Below, piece after piece: positions 16,123 through 23,269 of a stretch of DNA of 64,000 nucleotides. The stretch is from contig JAUQXA010000054.1 of the NCBI GenBank assembly GCA_030834895.1, forward strand, positions 18,006 to 82,005. The letters are read 5' to 3'. The number at the start of each line of letters is the position of its first letter. The first letter of the stretch is position 1. A model generated the notes under the pieces. That model ran no database searches and had not been told where the DNA came from. It saw only the letters and a list, made by a program, of their open reading frames with translations. Both the position numbers and the translations under genes were made by a program. This DNA comes from Anaerolineales bacterium. Lineage in GTDB: Bacteria > Chloroflexota > Anaerolineae > Anaerolineales > Villigracilaceae.

Positions 16123-16952
16123 CCCATCTTATTATTTTACGCGGCGGTGGCGACCTTGCAAGCGGGGTTGCCCTGCGCTTGCATCGCTCAGGCTTTCAAC
16201 TTGTCATCATTGAATTAGAGAAGCCTTTGGCAGTTCGACGCACGGTTTCGTTCGCGGAGACAGTTTATGAGGGGACACAAACCATCGAGGGAGTAACCGC
16301 CCGCCTGGTTTCGGCAGACCAGATTCAGGTCACGTTGGAAGGGGGGGAAATCCCCGTGCTGGTCGATCCGCAGGCAAACATCCTTCGCAATCAATTCCTT
16401 ACCAGCCCGCAATCTACGATTGTGGTCGATGCGCGCCTGATAAAAACCGAGCCTGGGCCTCTGGGCGTAAAAGTTCCCTTGTACATTGGGCTGGGACCGG
16501 GATTCATCGCCGGGGAGAATTGTCATGCCGTGATCGAGACCCGCCGCGGACACACCCTCGGCCGCGTCTATTGGAACGGGGCTACTCTCGCGGACAGCGG
16601 GCAGCCCGACGGCGATCCACGTCGGGTATTGCGCGCGCCGCAAACAGGAATATTAACCGCTCACGCACAGATCGGCGACCACCTCGAAGAAGGGCAATTG
16701 ATCGCGGAGATTCAGCCCAACGAGGGAGGCGAAAATGCTAAAATCATCAGCCCGTTCAAGGGTATCCTGCGTGGGTTGATTCGCCCGGGAATCGAATTGG
16801 AGAAAGATATAAAAATTGGGGATGTGGACCCGCGCGACGATCCCACCTTGGCCACCCTTGTTTCGGACAAGGCACTGGCTGTCGGCGGCGGTGTCCTGGA
16901 GGCTTTGCTGGTATATTTGAAATCCATCGAAGAAAACGCCTCCCTATTTTGA
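16119..16952 (+). CDS. yqeB: YqeB, selenium-dependent molybdenum hydroxylase accessory protein (EF2563 family)
   Basis: 277 aa. N-terminal Rossmann-like start LIILRGGGDLASGVALRLHR and C-terminal DPRDDPTLATLVSDKALAVGGGVLEALL are the family signatures. YqeB is a marker of selenium-dependent molybdenum hydroxylases, where it is thought to take part in inserting or handling the labile selenium ligand of the molybdenum cofactor. It overlaps the DUF1361 gene and lies about 6 kb from the hydroxylase subunits, with yqeC-mocA beyond a divergent regulator gene, which supports a shared pathway. Confidence 0.92.
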   Translation: MTHLIILRGGGDLASGVALRLHRSGFQLVIIELEKPLAVRRTVSFAETVYEGTQTIEGVTARLVSADQIQVTLEGGEIPVLVDPQANILRNQFLTSPQSTIVVDARLIKTEPGPLGVKVPLYIGLGPGFIAGENCHAVIETRRGHTLGRVYWNGATLADSGQPDGDPRRVLRAPQTGILTAHAQIGDHLEEGQLIAEIQPNEGGENAKIISPFKGILRGLIRPGIELEKDIKIGDVDPRDDPTLATLVSDKALAVGGGVLEALLVYLKSIEENASLF

Positions 16953-16979
16953 TGTATGCGACGACTCGATTAGCGAATA

Positions 16980-17876
16980 CTACTTCTTCTTGAGCATCTC
17001 GCGATCGAAGATGGAGGGATTCGTATACAGACCATCACGGAGATAGCCCCGGGCGATGTCCACATCTCGCATAATTTGCTGGGTATCTTCATACTCGGAG
17101 TCGCATAGCAACACCCCCAGATTGGCACGCAATCCCAAACCGTAATCGTTATCATCAATAAATTTCTTCATACTGTCCCGTACGCGCCCGGCGATTCTCA
17201 GCGGCACTTCGGGACTGGGAATGTCTTCTATCAGGGTAAGGAAATACTCATCGCGCGGAGACCAGGCCATGGTGTCCGTCGGGCGTAACGCAGCTTTAAA
17301 GTGGTCGGCCAAGCCGCGAAAAAATCCGTTCAAATCATCGGTATGAAGTTTCTTTCTGAGTTCATAGACCTGGGATACATCGGCAAACAGAACGCCAAAA
17401 TGGCGAAGCTCATTTTGCTTGATTCTCTCCAGCGCAAAGGTGAGGCGAACTGTAAAAAAGGAAAACGTATACAACCCGGTAACCACGTCATGCACGGGCT
17501 CCCTCAACCCGCCCTGGGTCGCCTGCAGACGTTGGACAAGGCTGCTCAGTTGATTAATATCCACCGGCTTCTGTAAAAGTAAGTCTGGTTCAACGGGGAG
17601 GCTGGCGGCATAGACCGGATAGGCGGTAATTACAACAACGGGGATATTTCGCATCCTGTCGTCGGCGCGCATACGGGTTAAAATATCCACCCCGGACATT
17701 CCCGGCAATTGCAAGTCCAGCAGAACGATATTTGGCTGGAATGCATCTATGCGGTCCATGGCGTCCTTGCCGTCCAACATGATCTCGGTCTGATAACCCG
17801 CAATATCAAGAACATGGCGAAAAAGCGCGACAACGTCACGGTCGTCTTCAATGATGTACGCGACTGGTTTACTCAT
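16980..17876 (-). CDS. Response regulator with degenerate GGDEF-like domain
   Basis: 298 aa. Residues 1-about 120 are a CheY-like receiver: acidic pocket Glu10-Asp11-Asp12, phospho-acceptor Asp54 in LLDLQLPG and Lys103 in LLQKPVD. The C-terminal part follows the GGDEF fold (DVVTGLYTFSFF, LFADVSQVYEL), but the signature GGDEF loop is replaced by SPRDEYFL, so cyclase activity is unlikely. GGGAGG lies about 8 nt before the ATG at 17876. It lies convergent to yqeB and divergent from yqeC. A sensor kinase is not seen nearby. Likely a phosphorylation-controlled signalling or protein-interaction module. Confidence 0.9.
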   Translation of the reverse strand: MSKPVAYIIEDDRDVVALFRHVLDIAGYQTEIMLDGKDAMDRIDAFQPNIVLLDLQLPGMSGVDILTRMRADDRMRNIPVVVITAYPVYAASLPVEPDLLLQKPVDINQLSSLVQRLQATQGGLREPVHDVVTGLYTFSFFTVRLTFALERIKQNELRHFGVLFADVSQVYELRKKLHTDDLNGFFRGLADHFKAALRPTDTMAWSPRDEYFLTLIEDIPSPEVPLRIAGRVRDSMKKFIDDNDYGLGLRANLGVLLCDSEYEDTQQIMRDVDIARGYLRDGLYTNPSIFDREMLKKK

Positions 17877-17929
17877 ACCAGCTGCCTCCCAGAAATGGAA
17901 CAATCGCAAAATTTGACAACTACAAATCG

Positions 17930-17958
17930 ATTATACAATCATTCCCAAAAATATTGAA
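17930..17958 (-). promoter_or_regulatory. Promoter of the response regulator gene
   Basis: On the minus strand TTCAAT (17953-17958), 17-bp spacer and TATAAT (17930-17935), about 55 bp before the start codon. The region 17940-18000 is A+T-rich and must also contain the yqeC promoter on the plus strand, which I could not fix precisely. Confidence 0.6.
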
Positions 17959-17999
17959 ACGAATTCCATTACAAAAAAAGATAAAATTTCCATTTAGCA

Positions 18000-19325
18000 A
18001 TGATAGAAACAAACCTTTCCCGCGCCCTCCGGCTGGATAAAACCTCTCACACCGTGGTCAGTTTCACCGGCGCAGGCGGAAAAACCACCGCCCTTTTTCA
18101 ACTTGCCCGTGAACTGTCCGCGCACAAAGCTGTTGTCGTGACGGCCACCAGTCACCTAGGCTTGTGGCAAATCCCTCTGGCGGACCGGCACATTATCACC
18201 AAGGGACAGGGGAAAATTGAGATTCCAGCAGGTGGCGTGACACTCGTCACGGGCGAAATTGAAGGCAATAGAACCCAACCCGTAAACAACGTCACCTTAG
18301 ATTGGCTACACGCCGAAAGCAAAAGACAAAATACACCACTCCTCATTGAAGCAGACGGTTCGCGTCAAAAACCGCTCAAAGCTCCAACTACGCATGAACC
18401 ACCCATTCCAGAATTTAGCGAACTTGTAGTTCATATCGCCGGGTTAAGCGCCTTGGGCAAACCGCTGACTGATGAGCATGTCCATCGAGCCGAGATATTT
18501 TCCAAACTCAGTGGACTACCGCTCGGAAGCCCGGTTACGACGCAAGCCATCGCCAAAGTCCTCACCCGCCCACAAGGCGGATTGAAAAATATTCCACCAC
18601 ACGCACGGCGCATTGTCCTGCTCAACCAGGCGGATACACCGGAGCTTCAATCCATAGGCAGTGGGATGGCATACGAACTACTTAACTATTTCGACGCTCT
18701 TCTCATTGGCTCCTTGCAAAACTCAGTCTTGCATACTTTTGAATGCACAGCCGGCATCATCCTCGCGGCGGGGGAGTCCAGCCGTTTTGGATCGCCCAAA
18801 CAATTGCTGACCTGGAAAGGAAAGCCGTTTGTGCGGCAGGTTGCGGAGACCGCCCTGCAAACTGGACTTTGGCCTGTGGTGGTTGTAACAGGCTTTCGCG
18901 CCACCGACATTGAATCCGCTTTGAGCGGGCTGCCCGTCGCCATCGTCCACAACCCCGATTATCAGCAGGGACAAGGTACATCCATTCGAGCGGGGGTGGA
19001 CTCGCTTTCGGATAAGGTCGGGGCGGCTATCTTCCTTCTGGCAGACCAGCCACAAATCCCCGTGGAGGTGATTCAAGCACTGGTCGAGTCACATGGGCGG
19101 GAGATGCAAACCATCCTCGCGCCGCTGGTGCTGGAAGAGCGTCGCGCCAATCCGGTGCTATTTGACCGCGACACCTTCCCTGACCTGCTGCAACTCAAAG
19201 GTGACGTGGGCGGACGCGCCATCTTCGATAAGCATCGGGTGGAATACCTCCCCTGGCATGACGATATTTTGCTGCTCGACGTGGATAAGCCGGAAGATTA
19301 TGACAGATTGAAGGAACTCGAATGA
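18000..19325 (+). CDS. yqeC: YqeC-MocA fusion (hydroxylase accessory protein and molybdopterin cytidylyltransferase-like)
   Basis: 441 aa with two modules. Residues 1-about 235 are YqeC: nucleotide-binding loop FTGAGGKTT, VVTATSHLG and LLIEADGSRQKPLKAP. Residues about 247-441 are a MobA/MocA-like nucleotidyltransferase: GIILAAGESSRFGSPKQLL, VVTGFRATDI and LLADQPQIP, which would attach CMP to molybdopterin to give the dinucleotide cofactor used by xanthine dehydrogenases. The fusion couples the selenium/sulfur accessory step with nucleotide addition. ATGA overlap with the next gene at 19322. Confidence 0.92.
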   Translation: MIETNLSRALRLDKTSHTVVSFTGAGGKTTALFQLARELSAHKAVVVTATSHLGLWQIPLADRHIITKGQGKIEIPAGGVTLVTGEIEGNRTQPVNNVTLDWLHAESKRQNTPLLIEADGSRQKPLKAPTTHEPPIPEFSELVVHIAGLSALGKPLTDEHVHRAEIFSKLSGLPLGSPVTTQAIAKVLTRPQGGLKNIPPHARRIVLLNQADTPELQSIGSGMAYELLNYFDALLIGSLQNSVLHTFECTAGIILAAGESSRFGSPKQLLTWKGKPFVRQVAETALQTGLWPVVVVTGFRATDIESALSGLPVAIVHNPDYQQGQGTSIRAGVDSLSDKVGAAIFLLADQPQIPVEVIQALVESHGREMQTILAPLVLEERRANPVLFDRDTFPDLLQLKGDVGGRAIFDKHRVEYLPWHDDILLLDVDKPEDYDRLKELE

Positions 19326-19888
19326 ATATTTCCGCCGTAATTCTCGCCGCTGGAAAATCCGTCCGCATGGGACAACCCAAGATGCTGATGCCTTGGGGAA
19401 ATACCACTGTGCTGGGACAGGTGGTTCAAACCTTGCAAGCCGCCGGAGTCGAAGACATTACCCTGGTCACAAACTCAACAATTGCGGGACAGGTCACGAG
19501 TTACGGGGTACGGGTTGCGCTTAGTGATGAGGGCGAGATGCTAGAATCCGTACAAATCGGCTTGCGGGCGCAAAAGCCGTCGGTGGAGGCGGTGCTCATT
19601 TGTCTCGGCGACCAGCCCCAGGCGGAGGAGGAAAACGTGAGACGAGTCTGTGATGGGTTCCGTCAAAGCAAATCCCCGCTCGTCGTGCCGAGTTATCAAA
19701 TGCGGCGCGGACATCCCTGGTTAATCACAAGAGAGCTATGGGACGAGATTCTGCAACTGCGCGCGCCCAAGTCGATGCGCGATTTCCTGAACGCATACAA
19801 GGACAAGATTTTTTACGTGGAATGTGATTCCCCGACCATCCTGCAAGACCTTGACACCCCCGCAGACTACTTGAAATACAAGCCGTGA
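19322..19888 (+). CDS. MocA-like nucleotidyltransferase
   Basis: 188 aa, single NTP-transferase domain: VILAAGKSVRMGQPKMLMPWG (GxGxS/T-like loop shown in part), GDQPQAEEENV and a C-terminal DLDTPADYLKY, all typical of MobA/MocA molybdenum cofactor nucleotidyltransferases. It overlaps the preceding fusion gene by 4 nt, so a second cofactor nucleotidyltransferase is made from the same mRNA. The two may differ in nucleotide (CTP versus GTP) or acceptor; which is which cannot be told by eye. Confidence 0.9.
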   Translation: MNISAVILAAGKSVRMGQPKMLMPWGNTTVLGQVVQTLQAAGVEDITLVTNSTIAGQVTSYGVRVALSDEGEMLESVQIGLRAQKPSVEAVLICLGDQPQAEEENVRRVCDGFRQSKSPLVVPSYQMRRGHPWLITRELWDEILQLRAPKSMRDFLNAYKDKIFYVECDSPTILQDLDTPADYLKYKP

Positions 19889-19921
19889 CGTGCTATTGTG
19901 AATGTGAGAAAGGAGGTCGCC

Positions 19922-20203
19922 ATGTCTGAACTGACTTTGGTCGCCGAAGATATTCTCAAAGCCATCCACGCCATGGAAGACGCGTATCACGCTACGCAGG
20001 AACTGCGCGAAAACACCAACCACATCACATTTGACGAATTCCGTACACGGATGCTCGAACTGCATGATCGGCTCGAAAGGCTCAAAATGGTGCTCGACAA
20101 CGAGGAAGCCTATGCCGTCGATGAGCTGGCAGATGCGTTGAGCATGGCAAATACGGGTCACCGACTGGAATACCGCCGGACACCGCGCATGAGAGCAGAG
20201 TGA
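19922..20203 (+). CDS. Small hypothetical protein
   Basis: Function not recognised. 93 aa, soluble, helical and charged (KAIHAMEDAYHATQELREN, MLELHDRLERLKMVLDNEE), ending in a basic RRTPRMRAE tail. A near-perfect AAAGGAGGTCGCC site precedes the ATG at 19922, which strongly fixes the start. It follows the mocA-like gene by 33 bp on the same strand and could be part of that transcript; no link to cofactor synthesis is visible in the sequence. Confidence 0.8.
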   Translation: MSELTLVAEDILKAIHAMEDAYHATQELRENTNHITFDEFRTRMLELHDRLERLKMVLDNEEAYAVDELADALSMANTGHRLEYRRTPRMRAE

Positions 20204-20274
20204 ACGAATTAACAAGTCAACAATTTAGCGAGTGAAAAAGTAGTGGCTGCGACTTTGAATGCTGGTCTAACCGA

Positions 20275-20303
20275 TTGACAATCGGGCGTACACCAGATAC
20301 ACT
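20275..20303 (+). promoter_or_regulatory. Sigma-70-like promoter for the lipid kinase gene
   Basis: Consensus TTGACA (20275-20280), exactly 17 bp, then TACACT (20298-20303), about 29 bp before the start codon at 20332. Confidence 0.8.
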
Positions 20304-20331
20304 CGCCCCATTCAAAACTTGGAGCGAGTAC

Positions 20332-21252
20332 ATGAGATATTATGTGATTGTCAACCCGATATCGGGACGCGGGCGTGGAGAAAAATCCATCCCACAAATC
20401 GAATCCAGCCTGCGAGAAAGCGGGCTGGATTTTACATTGGTGCGTACCGAGCGCGTGTGGCACGCCGCCGAACTGGCGGAAGGCGCAGTACGCAAAGGCT
20501 ATAACGTGATCATCTGTGCCAGCGGCGATGGGACGGTGAACGAATGTATCAACGGTATTATGAACGCAAAAAAGGCGGGACACAACAGCGCCGCGTTCGG
20601 CGTGCTTGGCGTTGGCACAGGCAACGACTTTGCAAGCGGCATCGGCATCCCCGATAATCTGGATGATGGCTTGAAGGCATTGAAGGCAAACAAACGCAAG
20701 AAAATCGATTTGGGTTTCGTGAAAGGCGGGTATTATCCCGAAGGCAGGTATTTTGGCAACGGTATCGGCGTAGGCTTCGATGCGGCGGTAGGCAATGAGG
20801 CGGTCAAACTCCGCTGGGCGCGGGGACTACCCGCCTACTTGATCGGCGCGTTTAAGACCGTTTTTCTGTACTACAATCCGCCCTACGTGGAAATCATTTT
20901 GGACGACGAGGAAACCATCAAGCAGACCTCGCTAATGATCTCGGTGATGAACGGGAAACGCATGGGCGGCGGATTCAAGATGGCTCCCGAAAGCCAGCCC
21001 GACGATGGGCACTTCGACTTGTGTATTGCGGAGGGCGTGTCGAAGGGACGCGTCTTCACGCTCATCCCCCACTTTCTGCGCGGCACCCAGATGACCCAAC
21101 CCGAAGTAAAAATGCGACGCGCGAAGAAAGTTTCGATCCGCTCGCTGGACAAAACCTTCCCCGCACATGCAGATGGAGAATTCATCTGTCTCGAAGGCAA
21201 TGACCTGAACCTCGAAGTGCTCCCGTTGGAACTGGAAATCATTCACGCTTGA
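20332..21252 (+). CDS. Diacylglycerol/lipid kinase (YegS/DgkB family)
   Basis: 306 aa. N-terminal YVIVNPISGRGRG and the nucleotide-binding ICASGDGTVNECINGIM and GVLGVGTGNDFASGIGIP are the DAGK catalytic-domain motifs; NGKRMGGGFKMAPESQPDDGHFD (shown in part) is the C-terminal signature with AHADGE near the end. Phosphorylates diacylglycerol or a similar lipid at the membrane surface. GGAGCGA precedes the ATG at 20332. A PlsC-like acyltransferase begins 15 bp downstream, consistent with a phosphatidate/phospholipid salvage pair. Confidence 0.93.
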   Translation: MRYYVIVNPISGRGRGEKSIPQIESSLRESGLDFTLVRTERVWHAAELAEGAVRKGYNVIICASGDGTVNECINGIMNAKKAGHNSAAFGVLGVGTGNDFASGIGIPDNLDDGLKALKANKRKKIDLGFVKGGYYPEGRYFGNGIGVGFDAAVGNEAVKLRWARGLPAYLIGAFKTVFLYYNPPYVEIILDDEETIKQTSLMISVMNGKRMGGGFKMAPESQPDDGHFDLCIAEGVSKGRVFTLIPHFLRGTQMTQPEVKMRRAKKVSIRSLDKTFPAHADGEFICLEGNDLNLEVLPLELEIIHA

Positions 21253-21267
21253 GTTGACCAATAAATT

Positions 21268-21933
21268 ATGTCCTGGTTTGTTAATTTCGTAATTCGAGTT
21301 TATACACGCATCGTCTGTCGGATAGACGCCCCCGACTTTCAAAAAGTCCCCATGACAGGTCCCTTGATTGTTGTCACCAACCACACGGGACAAGTCGAGG
21401 TGCCTTTGTTTTACGCGCATCTCCAACCGCGCAGGATGACAGCCTGGGCAAAGATCGAGGCCTGGGACTACCCGATCATGCACTGGGTTTTCAACTTATG
21501 GGGCATAATCCCAATACGACGAGGCGAAGCGGATATGCATGCGCTCAAGGCTGCTATCCGCGCGCTGGATAATGGCTACATCTTTGGCATCGCCCCGGAA
21601 GGGACACGTAACCGCAACGGAATCCTGATCCGCGCCCAGCCGGGCACTGTGATACTCGCGCTTCATACAGGCGTACCCATCTTCCCTTTGGCGCATTGGG
21701 GCGGCGAAAAGTTGATGAAAAACCTTAAACGGTTGAAAAGGACAGACTTCCACATCCGCCTAGGCAAGCCGTTCAAGGTAGATATGCAAGGTGTGAAAGT
21801 GACAGGCGAAATCCGCCAGCAGATCGTGGATGAGATGATGTACAAAATAGCCGAGCTCCTGCCCCCGGAATACCGGGGGGTATATTCAGACTTGAGCAAG
21901 GCAACAGGGAAATTTTTGGTGGATGTAGATTAG
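21268..21933 (+). CDS. 1-acyl-sn-glycerol-3-phosphate acyltransferase-like protein (PlsC family)
   Basis: 221 aa; acylates lysophosphatidate or a similar acceptor at the inner face of the membrane. Motif I reads VTNHTGQVEVP, i.e. HxxxxE where the family norm is HxxxxD; motif II WGIIPIRRGEAD and motif III APEGTRNRNG are normal, and VPIFPLAHWG corresponds to motif IV. It lies 15 bp after the lipid kinase gene on the same strand. The Glu for Asp swap keeps the charge, so activity is still plausible. Confidence 0.9.
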   Translation: MSWFVNFVIRVYTRIVCRIDAPDFQKVPMTGPLIVVTNHTGQVEVPLFYAHLQPRRMTAWAKIEAWDYPIMHWVFNLWGIIPIRRGEADMHALKAAIRALDNGYIFGIAPEGTRNRNGILIRAQPGTVILALHTGVPIFPLAHWGGEKLMKNLKRLKRTDFHIRLGKPFKVDMQGVKVTGEIRQQIVDEMMYKIAELLPPEYRGVYSDLSKATGKFLVDVD

Positions 21934-21940
21934 ACTTGAA

Positions 21941-21977
21941 GAGGTGATGCGAAAACTGGCATCACCTCTTTTGTTTT
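21941..21977 (+). terminator. Rho-independent terminator after the PlsC-like gene
   Basis: GAGGTGATGC (21941-21950) and GCATCACCTC (21959-21968), 8-nt loop, then TTTTGTTTT. It lies in the short gap to the convergent acetyltransferase. Confidence 0.85.
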
Positions 21978-22404
21978 ACAATTTCATCTGGTAGGCGTTT
22001 GTTTCCCGCTTTTTGAATCCCACACGCAGATACAATCTATTCGCCGCCTCACGCATGGGATTGGACGTGAGTGAAATGTTCTGCGCGCCTTTTTCTCTGG
22101 CAATTTCAATGGCACGTTTCATCAAGGCTTCGCCAATTCCCTGTCCGCGGGCGGTGTTGTCCACGATGACATCCTCGATGATGGAGCGGATGCCTGTTGG
22201 CACACGGTAGACGGAGAGGGTCAATGCGCCAACAATCTTGCCGTCCGCGTCACGGGCAATCATCAGCGTGGACGCGGCATCTCGGACAAGGTCAGCCAGA
22301 TCGTCCAACGAAGGTGGCGGATTGTTATCCGTCAGTTGCGGAACCAGTCGCTGGAAGGCTTCGTAGAGTTCCACATCCGCCTGGGTCACGATGTCAATTC
22401 GCAT
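21976..22404 (-). CDS. GNAT family N-acetyltransferase
   Basis: 142 aa GCN5-related acetyltransferase. The acetyl-CoA pyrophosphate-binding motif A reads VDNTARGQGIGEALMKRAI (Q/RxxGxG), preceded by the beta-strand IIEDVIV and followed by NISLTSNP and LYLRVGFKKRE. Acceptor unknown. Its start lies inside the last codons of the upstream phosphatidylcholine-synthase-like gene (11-nt overlap), so the two are translationally coupled. Confidence 0.92.
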   Translation of the reverse strand: MRIDIVTQADVELYEAFQRLVPQLTDNNPPPSLDDLADLVRDAASTLMIARDADGKIVGALTLSVYRVPTGIRSIIEDVIVDNTARGQGIGEALMKRAIEIAREKGAQNISLTSNPMREAANRLYLRVGFKKRETNAYQMKL

Positions 22405-23122
22405 TGGCTTTTTTCTTGGGGATCAAGCTCAATACAACATAATATGCCACGTAAAGCAACGATGCCCATAGCATCCACATCGGTGTATTTGGATACTTCA
22501 ACAACGCCCAAATTCCGATCACCCCATAAAGAAGGGTTAGTCCGTATGTGAGTCGGGGCAGGTAGCTGTTGCGGCTGGGATAAATATACTTGATGGGAAC
22601 GAAGATCATGACATTGAGGAACATCAGGACGGCAAAGTTCAGCCAGGGCGGTAGTCTAAACAACAACATGTAAACCGCAACAAAATTCCAATAGGACGGA
22701 AAGCCCTTGAAGTGATGGTCGTCCGTCTTGGCGTCGGTTTGGGAGAATTGGTAGGCGGAAGTCAGCAGGATGGAGCAGGCACCGAACAACCTGACCGATT
22801 CAGGCAAAAGGTCCGCCTTGAGCAGGAGGAAGGCCGCCACCAGCACATAATTGATGTAATCGAGAATATTGTCCATCAATGCGCCATCGACATTGGCGGC
22901 ATATTTCTTCACATCGACCCAACGAGCAAGCATCCCATCAAAGCCATCCACCAGCATGGAGATGATGATCCATACGAACAGCATTTTGTAGTTGCCGTCC
23001 AGGATTGCAAGAATGCTGAGAAGTCCCCACACCGCGCCGGTCGCGGTGAACATATGCACCCCGTACGCGGCAAGCGAACGCAGGGGATTTGGCTTTTGTT
23101 TTACCATGTCTGATGTTGTCAT
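22394..23122 (-). CDS. CDP-alcohol phosphatidyltransferase, phosphatidylcholine synthase-like
   Basis: 242 aa membrane enzyme with about six to seven spans. The catalytic signature is DGFDGMLARWVDVKK then DGALMDNILDY (metal-binding aspartates), with the longer spacing between AR and DG found in phosphatidylcholine synthases, and FKGFPSYWNFVAVYML also resembles that subgroup. Such an enzyme joins CDP-diacylglycerol and choline (EC 2.7.8.24). The subgroup assignment is from recollection of motifs; another CDP-alcohol acceptor is possible. Neighbouring lipid kinase and PlsC-like genes fit a lipid role. Confidence 0.8.
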   Translation of the reverse strand: MTTSDMVKQKPNPLRSLAAYGVHMFTATGAVWGLLSILAILDGNYKMLFVWIIISMLVDGFDGMLARWVDVKKYAANVDGALMDNILDYINYVLVAAFLLLKADLLPESVRLFGACSILLTSAYQFSQTDAKTDDHHFKGFPSYWNFVAVYMLLFRLPPWLNFAVLMFLNVMIFVPIKYIYPSRNSYLPRLTYGLTLLYGVIGIWALLKYPNTPMWMLWASLLYVAYYVVLSLIPKKKANAN

Positions 23123-23204
23123 AGTAAGGTCCTTTATTGATTGAAGTATCTCTCTTTATTTTAATCGCATTATAGATTTTTAGATTTTTCTCGTTGACAA
23201 AAAG

Positions 23205-23243
23205 ACCTCGGAGATTCGCTTCGCGCAAATCTCCGAGGTCTTA
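23205..23243 (-). terminator. Terminator of ileS built from an AGACCTCGGAG palindrome
   Basis: AGACCTCGGAGATT (23205-23218) and its complement (23230-23243) form a 14-bp stem; on the minus strand it is followed by TTTTTG, 27 bp beyond the ileS stop. The arms belong to the same repeat family found inside the restriction-modification gene and pabB. GATTAGG-type low-complexity sequence lies beside it (23243-23272). Confidence 0.8.
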
Positions 23244-23269
23244 CTAATCCCCAATCACCTAATCCCCAT

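Noticed and set aside
18723..19076. Opposite-strand frames in the yqeC-mocA gene
   Set aside because: No homologous motif and no start signals; the forward frame has intact nucleotidyltransferase motifs.
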